NCBI GenBank assembly: GCA_016208805.1
Contig: JACQXL010000252.1
Location: 1 to 5,105, forward strand
Length of the DNA stretch: 5,105 nucleotides
Source of the DNA: Planctomycetota bacterium
GTDB taxonomy: Bacteria > Planctomycetota > MHYJ01 > JACQXL01
Reading direction: 5' to 3'
Positions within the stretch are counted from its first letter, which is position 1. Each line of letters opens with the position of its first letter. Positions 1-4,833 of the stretch are shown here, in pieces. The notes below the pieces were generated by a model, which searched no databases, had not been told where the DNA came from, and saw nothing but the letters and a program-made list of their open reading frames with translations. A program made the translations under genes and the position numbers.

Positions 1-489
1 ATCGTTACCGGTGCTTTTTACCTTTTCAATAATATGAGCCACATCCAGCGGCGCCATAAACTGGCCTTTTTTAAGGTTGATAACCCGGCCCGTCTTGGCC
101 GCGGCCACGACCAAATCGGTCTGGCGCGACAACAGCGCCGGAATCTGGATAACATCCAGCACTTCGGCGGCCGGCTTGACCTCTTCCCGGCTGTGGACAT
201 CTGAGATAACCGGTAAATTAAACCGCCTTTTTACGGTATTGAGCATCTTCAAACCCTTTTTCAGACCGGGCCCGCGGTATGACTTGATACCGGAACGATT
301 GGCCTTATCGTATGACGCTTTGAAGATAAAAGGGATGGCTAATTCGTCCGTGATGCGTTTTAACTCGCCGGCGATGTGATAAAGAACCTTTTCCTGAGGC
401 GGAATCACGCAGGGACCGGCGATGAGAAATAACGAATTGCCGCCGCCTATCGTAAAATCACCGACTCTAATCTGGTGGGCTGGCTTCAT
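1..489 (-). CDS. kdsA: 3-deoxy-D-manno-octulosonate-8-phosphate synthase, 5' part (runs off left edge)
   Basis: Cytoplasmic enzyme that condenses phosphoenolpyruvate with arabinose 5-phosphate to give Kdo-8-phosphate, the precursor of the Kdo sugar of lipopolysaccharide. The 163 codons present translate without a stop and carry the family hallmarks in order: LFLIAGPCVI (residues 20-29), FKASYDKANRS (56-66), YRGPGL (71-76), SDVH (96-99), QIPALLSRQTDL (115-126), AAKTGRVINLKKGQF (130-144). Members are usually about 270-285 residues, so roughly the last 40% lies outside the window. Cys27 in AGPC matches the metal-ligand Cys of the Aquifex-type, metal-dependent class; the E. coli metal-independent type has Asn there. 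The usual Glu-Ser after CVI is Pro-Pro here. The start is fixed by an in-frame TAG directly upstream (490-492); no good Shine-Dalgarno is visible. It lies downstream of two lipoprotein genes on the same strand, but a 130-nt gap and a candidate terminator make cotranscription uncertain. Confidence 0.96.
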   Translation of the reverse strand, partial: MKPAHQIRVGDFTIGGGNSLFLIAGPCVIPPQEKVLYHIAGELKRITDELAIPFIFKASYDKANRSGIKSYRGPGLKKGLKMLNTVKRRFNLPVISDVHSREEVKPAAEVLDVIQIPALLSRQTDLVVAAAKTGRVINLKKGQFMAPLDVAHIIEKVKSTGND

Positions 490-548
490 CTATCTAACAG
501 TGACTTGTCATGCCAGAGACAGACCACGCGATGCCGCATGGCGTCGTC

Positions 549-607
549 CGCCTCAGGCGAAAACGAAACCCTTAAGAGGCTATCGTCGTATTGAACTCTC
601 TTAAAAG
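549..607 (-). terminator. candidate terminator and small palindrome between lipoprotein gene and kdsA
   Basis: On the minus strand the arms at 598-607 and 569-578 can pair over 10 bp (two G-U pairs) around a 19-nt loop, followed by a T-rich stretch (TTTCGTTTTCG). It lies just after the stop of the 176-residue lipoprotein, so it could be a weak intrinsic terminator. Next to it CGCCT-c-AGGCG (549-559) is a perfect small palindrome. The long loop and interrupted T tract make the terminator call weak. Nothing else was recognised in the 130-nt gap 490-619, and no clear kdsA promoter. Confidence 0.3.
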
Positions 608-619
608 TCCCTGTTTATT

Positions 620-1150
620 CTACTTCTTGGCGAAGTCCAAGACTTCCCAGACTGTCTGGCCGGCCATTTCCTTGCGGGCAAACCCACCCGGGATATCACG
701 GCACATCCAGTTGCGGATGACAGTTCGGGCTTCGCCTATCTGGACTTCACGTTCGCTGACCTTGCAGTTAAGCGTCTTGTCGTTGATTTTCAGCGTCTGG
801 TCCGAATACTTCACCTGTCCGGCCGGCGGTTTGCTCAATGCGGCCAGCGGGAAGTCCAGCACGCCCTCGCTGCGCCACTCGTTATTGACCAGCGTATAGG
901 TTTCTATTAACACTTGCTCGGCGGTTGCATCAACCGCAACCTGTTTCTGTTCTACTGCCCCGCCGTCCACCGGCCTGATGACCTTATAATGGACAAAACT
1001 GCCCTTGGCGCAACCGGCCCAGGGATTTGGCAGAACATCGGCTCCCGGTTCCTTAGCCGCAAGTGTTGTAGAAGTGCTGGAAGTTGTCTGGCAACCAATC
1101 AATAACGAGAAAACAACAAGCGAAATAATACTGATTATTACATTTCTCAT
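620..1150 (-). CDS. predicted lipoprotein with one copy of a PWAG/VPGG-MAG-VWE domain
   Basis: 176 residues, function unknown; I do not recognise the family. The N-terminus is a lipoprotein signal peptide: basic MR start, hydrophobic stretch to residue 19 and lipobox LIGC with Cys20 as the lipidation site, followed by a Ser/Thr-rich linker (21-30). Residues 43-176 form one domain beginning PWAGCAKGSFVHYK and ending IPGGFARKEMAGQTVWEVLDFAKK split as IPGG, R, MAG, VWE motifs. The same domain occurs twice in the neighbouring 322-residue lipoprotein. Two Cys (129 and 150) match a Cys pair in that protein's second copy and may form a disulfide outside the cytoplasm. The start is supported by GGAGGG 7 nt upstream. 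No promoter of its own is evident; it probably shares the transcript starting near 2216, with a hairpin in between. Membrane location is inferred from the lipobox. Confidence 0.88.
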   Translation of the reverse strand: MRNVIISIISLVVFSLLIGCQTTSSTSTTLAAKEPGADVLPNPWAGCAKGSFVHYKVIRPVDGGAVEQKQVAVDATAEQVLIETYTLVNNEWRSEGVLDFPLAALSKPPAGQVKYSDQTLKINDKTLNCKVSEREVQIGEARTVIRNWMCRDIPGGFARKEMAGQTVWEVLDFAKK

Positions 1151-1157
1151 TTCCTAT

Positions 1158-1163
1158 CCCTCC
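1158..1163 (-). promoter_or_regulatory. ribosome binding site of the 176-residue lipoprotein
   Basis: GGAGGG on the minus strand, 7 nt before the ATG at 1150, fixes this start. Confidence 0.8.
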
Positions 1164-1175
1164 AAAAGGAACGAA

Positions 1176-1203
1176 GGCACCCCGCCCGTATGGGCGGGAT
1201 GCC
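1176..1203 (-). repeat. intergenic 12-bp hairpin between the two lipoprotein genes
   Basis: The arms ggcaccccgccc and gggcgggatgcc (plus strand) pair over 12 bp, with one mismatch or wobble, around a 4-nt loop. It sits in the 74-nt gap between the two lipoprotein genes. No T tract follows on the minus strand, so a standard terminator is unlikely. A partial attenuator, an mRNA 3'-end stabiliser or a dispersed palindromic repeat would fit. The GC-rich cccgcc/ggcggg core also appears in the palindrome inside rsmA. Confidence 0.7.
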
Positions 1204-1224
1204 CACGTGGTTAAAACTTTTTCC

Positions 1225-2193
1225 CTATTTGGTTCCGAAACCAACCAGTTCCCATACGACCTGGCCGGCCATTGATTTACGGCATATTCCGCCGGGGACA
1301 TCGTCGCACATCCACACACGTTCAACCGTCATTATATCGCCCATGCGGTTAACCATCTCTACCTCAAAACACTTCAGTTCCTTATCGCCCACCTTAACAA
1401 CATCAACTGTTCTGGGGGTGTTCATCGGCGGTCTGGCCATCGGCGCCAGAGAAACCTCGGCGGTCTTTTCAGATTTCTTCCAGTTACCATTTTCCAACGT
1501 GGCATTTTCTACGGTGGCTGTTTCTTTGGTAACCTTCACGATGGTATCTTTGCACTCAACGGCTATCCCGTCTTTCGGGTTAAGCATCTTGTATTGACGC
1601 CAGGCGCCTTCGGGGAATCCGGCCCAAGGTGATTTCATCTGGACGACTTCCTCCAGCGACGGGATTTCGCTCTTCATCCCGAATTCCACTGCTTCCCAGA
1701 CGCATTTGCCGGCCATTTCCATACGGACTAATCCGCCCGGCACTTCGTCGCTCATCACCTGGTTACCGGTGGTGCTTTTTTCGCCCATCTGCCTGGTCAT
1801 CGTTACCACTTTAGCGGTTACTTTCTTATCACCGATAGTGAATGTCTGGGTTGGAAATTCTTTATCTGATTTCGGTTTGCTGAATGGCTGGAATGAAACC
1901 GGGGTCATCCCGACCTTTTCCCACTTACCGGCCATCAGCACGGCCTTAACGACCACGCCGGTATTACCCTGAACCTTGGCGAGCGTTTCGCGGTATTCAA
2001 TGGTCATACCTGTTTTGGGGTCCATTTCCTTATAATGGACAAAAGCGCCTTCCGGGAATCCGGCCCACGGTGCCTTGATGGTTTCCGTTGTCGTTGTAGC
2101 GGTTTCTGTCTTACCGCCGCCGGTTGCTCCGCAACCCACGGCCACCAGACCGACCATCATTATCACTGCTGCACAAACTAACCAGTTCTTCAT
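1225..2193 (-). CDS. predicted lipoprotein with two tandem copies of the same domain
   Basis: 322 residues, function unknown. The N-terminal signal peptide (MKNW, then hydrophobic to residue 20) ends in AVGC, a slightly degenerate lipobox with Cys21 as lipid attachment site. A Gly/Thr-rich linker (22-40) follows. Two domain copies come next, residues 42-174 and 189-322. Both open with PWAGFPEGA and YK, and both close with VPGG, R, MAG, VWE, F and K in the same register, offset by 147 residues. Copy 2 has Cys275 and Cys296, matching the Cys pair of the neighbouring single-domain lipoprotein; copy 1 has Ala and Ser at those places. The start is supported by AAAGGGGGTGA 7 nt upstream and a near-consensus promoter. 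It is the first gene of a probable two-lipoprotein operon. It may be a periplasm-facing structural or binding protein; no enzyme motif is visible. Confidence 0.9.
   Translation of the reverse strand: MKNWLVCAAVIMMVGLVAVGCGATGGGKTETATTTTETIKAPWAGFPEGAFVHYKEMDPKTGMTIEYRETLAKVQGNTGVVVKAVLMAGKWEKVGMTPVSFQPFSKPKSDKEFPTQTFTIGDKKVTAKVVTMTRQMGEKSTTGNQVMSDEVPGGLVRMEMAGKCVWEAVEFGMKSEIPSLEEVVQMKSPWAGFPEGAWRQYKMLNPKDGIAVECKDTIVKVTKETATVENATLENGNWKKSEKTAEVSLAPMARPPMNTPRTVDVVKVGDKELKCFEVEMVNRMGDIMTVERVWMCDDVPGGICRKSMAGQVVWELVGFGTK
1228..2070 (-). repeat. intragenic tandem duplication encoding the two lipoprotein domains
   Basis: Copy 1 spans 1672-2070 and copy 2 spans 1228-1629, 441 nt (147 codons) apart. 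Nucleotide similarity is highest at the domain starts: the plus-strand stretch around 1607-1634 nearly equals that around 2048-2074, differing at only a few bases. A third, separate copy is at 623-1024 in the next gene. Direction of duplication cannot be decided here. Confidence 0.85.
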
Positions 2194-2200
2194 TAATTTT

Positions 2201-2210
2201 CACCCCCTTT
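2201..2210 (-). promoter_or_regulatory. strong ribosome binding site of the 322-residue lipoprotein
   Basis: The minus strand reads AAAGGGGGTG followed by A, one mismatch from the ideal AAAGGAGGTGA, with 7 nt before the ATG at 2193. Confidence 0.85.
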
Positions 2211-2222
2211 CATTAACCGGAA

Positions 2223-2251
2223 AATATATAATATTACGCCGTTTCTGTCAA
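2223..2251 (-). promoter_or_regulatory. sigma70-type promoter for the lipoprotein genes
   Basis: On the minus strand a perfect -35 TTGACA (2246-2251) is followed by a 17-nt spacer and -10 TATATT (2223-2228), five of six to consensus. Transcription should start near 2216, giving a leader of about 22 nt that contains the ribosome binding site. It lies in the divergent 129-nt spacer between the lipoproteins and the pseudopilin operon. Alternative -10 registers exist in the same A/T-rich run. Confidence 0.75.
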
Positions 2252-2322
2252 GGAAAAATACGAAAAATAACCCCGCAGATAATTATTGACTATACATTAG
2301 CATTTGGTAAGCAGATAGGTAT

Positions 2323-3369
2323 ATGAGAAAAGGGTTCACCGGGTCTTATTATAAGAAAGCCAGAAGTCCAAGAATCCTGCTTTCATGGTCTCCTTATAAA
2401 CTGTCTCTAACGGGGTTCACGCTTGTAGAACTCCTGGTGGCCATCACGATTTTTACCTTTCTGACCATCCTGCTGGCATCGCTGTTAACCAGCGGGCTGG
2501 ATATGTGGCGGCGGGGCGAGACCGGCAGCGAGACCTCGGCCCGGACACAGGAAGTCCTGCTCCAACTCCAGAAAGACATCTCCTCGGCCTTTGCCAACCA
2601 GGAAGCCCAGACCGTTATCAAGAATGAGTTCGTCAATCAGACGCCGTCCCTGGATAATGCGGTTTATTATCCGGAACCGAGTTTCTATGCCGCGCCTGAT
2701 GCCAACGGCAACCACTGGCTCTACCTGACCGTCCGTAACTCCGGTGATAAAAGCAAGACATACCAGCGCGATAAGATTGAACATATCGCTTACGGTATTT
2801 CCGGGACATCGCTTATCCGGACGGTCTTTACGGCTGATAATGCGCTGGATTTCTGGCGCCGTGAAATCGGCGCCCGGACCACCTTGGCACAGGTCACCAA
2901 TATCCAGATAACCCACACATTTGACAATATCATTTATTTTGGATTAACTTTTCTTGATAAAGCGACCAAATGCGATTCCCGTAGGACGACACAGCGGGCT
3001 CAACGCGTGGCGCTTCCTCAACCCAACTGCTATCTGGCCTTAGTGCAAACACTGCCGGAAACAGCGGAGGTGGAACTGGTCAGCCGCTCGGTTGCACCCG
3101 GCATAACCAGAGTGGTTTTGGTTGATGCGCTCAGTTCATCGGCCCAGGAGATAAAACTCAATACCACCCGCCCGGCCGGCGCGGCGCTGCCTGATGCGGG
3201 CGGATATGTAAGAATAGACAATGAATGGCTCCAGATTAAGGAAAAAGACCGGTTCGGGCTGAAGGTGGCCCGACGAGGTTGTCGCAATACCGTTGGGGCG
3301 GCGCATCAGAAAGGCGCCGAGGTGCTTTTTGGTGAGACAATGAAAGTGCTCGTGGCTATTGGCCATTAG
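2323..3369 (+). CDS. prepilin-type (GspJ-like) pseudopilin with an extra C-terminal module
   Basis: 348 residues. A class III (type IV prepilin) signal is clear: G31 before FTLVELLVAITIF, with Glu36 at mature +5 and a hydrophobic helix to about residue 57. This predicts cleavage and N-methylation by prepilin peptidase and assembly in a type II secretion or type IV pilus pseudopilus. The following DMWRRGETGSETS and LLQLQKDISSAF (residues 60-90) resemble PulJ/GspJ. The C-terminus (about 277-338) has the pattern YVRIDNEWLQI, LKVARRG, NT, AAH, KGAEV, reminiscent of a module seen in phage structural proteins and unusual for GspJ. The leader is 31 residues, far longer than the usual 5-10, because an 81-bp segment splits MRKGFT from LVELLVAI. 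The ATG is preceded by in-frame TAA (2308-2310) and has a weak Shine-Dalgarno (AGG only 3 nt away). It is the first gene of a probable operon with the next pseudopilin and rsmA. Confidence 0.88.
   Translation: MRKGFTGSYYKKARSPRILLSWSPYKLSLTGFTLVELLVAITIFTFLTILLASLLTSGLDMWRRGETGSETSARTQEVLLQLQKDISSAFANQEAQTVIKNEFVNQTPSLDNAVYYPEPSFYAAPDANGNHWLYLTVRNSGDKSKTYQRDKIEHIAYGISGTSLIRTVFTADNALDFWRREIGARTTLAQVTNIQITHTFDNIIYFGLTFLDKATKCDSRRTTQRAQRVALPQPNCYLALVQTLPETAEVELVSRSVAPGITRVVLVDALSSSAQEIKLNTTRPAGAALPDAGGYVRIDNEWLQIKEKDRFGLKVARRGCRNTVGAAHQKGAEVLFGETMKVLVAIGH
2332..2420 (+). repeat. 81-bp in-frame insert with 8-bp direct repeats and internal palindromes in the prepilin leader
   Basis: gggttcac occurs at 2332-2339 and 2413-2420, exactly 81 nt (27 codons) apart; both encode GFT. 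Between them are nested inverted repeats: TTATAAG (2349-2355) with CTTATAA (2393-2399), and GAAAGC (2355-2360) with GCTTTC (2379-2384). Removing one 81-nt period would leave MRKGFTLVELLVAI, a normal prepilin start almost identical to that of the next gene (MRKGFTLLEILVAL). This looks like a small palindromic element with a target duplication, although the origin is inferred. Confidence 0.6.
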
Positions 3370-3383
3370 CGAATAGCAGAGTT

Positions 3384-3770
3384 ATGCGGAAAGGTTTTAC
3401 CTTACTTGAAATATTAGTGGCGCTGATGATACTGGCGATTGGGCTGGCCAGCGTCTTTGCCCTGTTCGGCGCCGGGACAAGTTCATACCGCCGGAGCGTC
3501 AACGATGCCACCGTCGCCCGGATGGCCACGACCATGCTGGCTGAAATAGAAACATCCTTGCAGAACCTCCCGCCGGGGAATATACCGCTCCGCGATGCAA
3601 CTAATAAAACTCACCCTGATTTCCCGTCCATCTATACGTATGACTTAACCCTCACGCCGATTACTGATTCGGCCAATGACAGTGTCTTCGTAACACTCAC
3701 CATTAAATGGAAACAGCCCAAGGGATTCGGGAGCGAGAAGTTTGAGACGATTATCCGAATAAATAAGTAA
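3384..3770 (+). CDS. prepilin-type pseudopilin (GspI/PilV-like)
   Basis: 128 residues. MRKG then FTLLEILVALMILAIGLASV is a canonical short prepilin leader (4 residues, cleavage after Gly4), with Glu9 at mature +5 and one N-terminal transmembrane helix. The LVALMILAIGLASVFAL run and small size are typical of GspI and PilV/PilI minor pseudopilins. The C-terminal region (about 80-128) is a short beta-rich domain ending KWKQPKGFGSEKFETIIRINK split by charged residues, without recognised catalytic motifs. It begins 14 nt after the previous pseudopilin's stop, so the two are very likely cotranscribed and probably form part of the same pseudopilus tip. The J-like gene precedes the I-like gene, the reverse of the usual gsp I-J order. 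GspI versus PilV cannot be settled from this window. Confidence 0.87.
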   Translation: MRKGFTLLEILVALMILAIGLASVFALFGAGTSSYRRSVNDATVARMATTMLAEIETSLQNLPPGNIPLRDATNKTHPDFPSIYTYDLTLTPITDSANDSVFVTLTIKWKQPKGFGSEKFETIIRINK

Positions 3771-3830
3771 ACGGATTAAGCGGATAGAGCGGATATAATA
3801 TCAGTTAAATCATATTAATCCGCTTACTGA
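3771..3830. repeat. degenerate GCGGATTA repeats and 9-bp inverted repeat upstream of rsmA
   Basis: The 63-nt gap between the second pseudopilin and rsmA begins with three imperfect copies of a cggatta-type 8-9-mer (3772-3794). TAAGCGGAT (3777-3785) is matched by the inverted ATCCGCTTA (3818-3826), giving a 9-bp stem with a 32-nt loop. There is no T tract, so it is not a typical terminator. It could modulate rsmA expression or be a dispersed repeat remnant. Confidence 0.5.
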
Positions 3831-3833
3831 AAG

Positions 3834-4817
3834 ATGGGCTTAACCAAAACAAGTCTCGTATCGTTACTTAAGGATAAAGGTATTGTCACCTCCAAACGTT
3901 TAGGGCAGAATTTCCTGATTGACCGCAATTTCCTCAAATACATCGTGCGTACGGCCGGCGTATCAAAGGGCGATACGGTGCTGGAAATCGGCTCAGGCCC
4001 GGGGTTATTGACCGAGTTACTGGCCGAAAAGGCAAAGATGGTCTATGCCGTGGAGATTGACAGGAAGTTATATCAATTATCGCAGGAATTATTCGGACAT
4101 ATCAAGAACCTAAAATTCATTAATGCCGATATCTTAAGCCACAGATTGCACAGATTAAATCCCGAGATAATTAATTTAATAGGTAAAACGCCCATTAAAG
4201 TTGTTTCTAACCTGCCCTACAAAGTGGCCGTGCCGATTATCATGGGATTATTGGAATCTAATCTGGAAGGCCGGATAAAGTTACAGTCTGCAACAGTGAT
4301 GGTTCAGTCAGAGGTGGCAGTGCGGCTGGCCGCCCGTACGGGGTGCTCCGAATACAGCGCGGTTTCGGTGCTCTGCCAAATGTTGGCCGATATAAAGATA
4401 CTCAAGAAGATACCGCCGGAGGTCTTTTATCCCCGGCCGCATATATACTCAACGCTGGTGTCTATTACACCTATTGGCTGGGGTCGTTGGCCTAATTCTG
4501 TATCTGTCATTGCGAATCCAGACACAAAGTGTCAGGATGAAGCAATCTCAAACCAATACCAGCGTTTCAAGAAACTGGTGCAGGGGGTTTTTACCTACAG
4601 ACGCAAGACGATTAGAACGGCGTTGGAAAAAAGCGGACAGAGCAACCTGATTAACCGTCTGGCCCAAGCGGGCTCGCCCGCCGACCTGCCCGACAAAGCA
4701 TTGGCGCAGGCGGGAGCCTTGGCGAAGGCGGGTATTTCAGGGCGCCAAAGACCGCAGGAAATCAGCATTGAGTCGTATCTGAAATTAGAGACTTTCTACA
4801 AGCAGTGTCAAATTTAA
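3834..4817 (+). CDS. rsmA: 16S rRNA (adenine1518/1519-N6)-dimethyltransferase with two extra segments
   Basis: Also called ksgA. It uses S-adenosylmethionine to dimethylate two adjacent adenines in helix 45 near the 3' end of 16S rRNA during 30S maturation. Motifs in order: KRLGQNFL (21-28), SAM-binding motif I EIGSGPGLLT (51-60), acidic VEID (73-76), NADIL (97-101), catalytic motif IV NLPY (126-129), VMVQSEVAVRL (155-165), FYPRPHIYSTL (198-208), and FTYRRKTIRTAL (253-264). At 327 residues it is about 50 longer than the usual 260-290. The excess falls mainly at about 214-241 and 277-300, both coinciding with palindromic repeat DNA, outside the catalytic motifs. The start follows an in-frame TGA (3828-3830); no strong Shine-Dalgarno is seen. 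It is probably cotranscribed with the pseudopilins. All key motifs are intact, so it is likely active. Confidence 0.96.
   Translation: MGLTKTSLVSLLKDKGIVTSKRLGQNFLIDRNFLKYIVRTAGVSKGDTVLEIGSGPGLLTELLAEKAKMVYAVEIDRKLYQLSQELFGHIKNLKFINADILSHRLHRLNPEIINLIGKTPIKVVSNLPYKVAVPIIMGLLESNLEGRIKLQSATVMVQSEVAVRLAARTGCSEYSAVSVLCQMLADIKILKKIPPEVFYPRPHIYSTLVSITPIGWGRWPNSVSVIANPDTKCQDEAISNQYQRFKKLVQGVFTYRRKTIRTALEKSGQSNLINRLAQAGSPADLPDKALAQAGALAKAGISGRQRPQEISIESYLKLETFYKQCQI
4140..4157 (+). repeat. tandem cacagattg/cacagatta 9-mers in rsmA
   Basis: Two adjacent 9-mers, eight of nine bases identical, encode HRL-HRL at residues 103-108, between the NADIL motif and the catalytic NLPY motif. The cacagatt word resembles simple dispersed repeats of many environmental genomes, but two copies are little evidence. 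Confidence 0.35.
4504..4550 (+). repeat. TGTCATTGCGA-type palindromic repeat read in frame inside rsmA
   Basis: The segment opens TGTCATTGCGA and closes GAAGCAATCTCA, the ends of a dispersed palindromic repeat familiar from many bacterial genomes. Its arms pair (attgc with gcaat, atcc with ggat) around an inner perfect stem GACAC-aaa-GTGTC (4521-4533). It is translated as RsmA residues about 224-240, between the FYPRP motif and the RRKT motif, where the family has only a short linker. Recognition of the family is from memory of its consensus. Confidence 0.65.
4677..4732 (+). repeat. second palindromic GC-rich repeat read in frame inside rsmA
   Basis: CCCGCC (4677-4682) plus TGC pairs with GCAGGCGGG (4706-4714), and a second hairpin GCCTT-ggcg-AAGGC (4716-4729) follows directly. 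It is translated as Ala/Gly-rich residues about 282-300 (ALAQAGALAKAG), between the C-terminal helices and the RPQEISIESYLKL end that matches the family (usually RpeeLs...). The family has no such segment, which supports an insertion; a naturally long linker cannot be excluded. Confidence 0.5.
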
Positions 4818-4833
4818 TTTTAATTCGACTTTT

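Noticed and set aside
77..604. Plus-strand open frames opposite kdsA and in the 490-619 gap
   Set aside because: The minus strand encodes an unmistakable KdsA; the plus frames have no motif or ribosome binding site.
982..998. ttataat on the plus strand (also near 2029) as a -10 box
   Set aside because: It is the reverse complement of the conserved HYK codons in the lipoprotein domains and recurs for that reason.
591..1972. Several plus-strand open frames opposite the lipoprotein genes
   Set aside because: They mirror the minus-strand genes, which have signal peptides, ribosome binding sites and conserved repeated domains; the plus frames show none of these.
2286..2322. Plus-strand promoter for the pseudopilin operon (TTGACT at 2286-2291)
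   Set aside because: At a spacing of 17 nt the -10 would be aagcag, a poor match; no convincing pair was found, though an operon promoter must lie nearby.
2485..3366. Minus-strand open frames opposite the first pseudopilin gene
   Set aside because: They lack recognisable motifs and overlap a gene with a clear prepilin signature.
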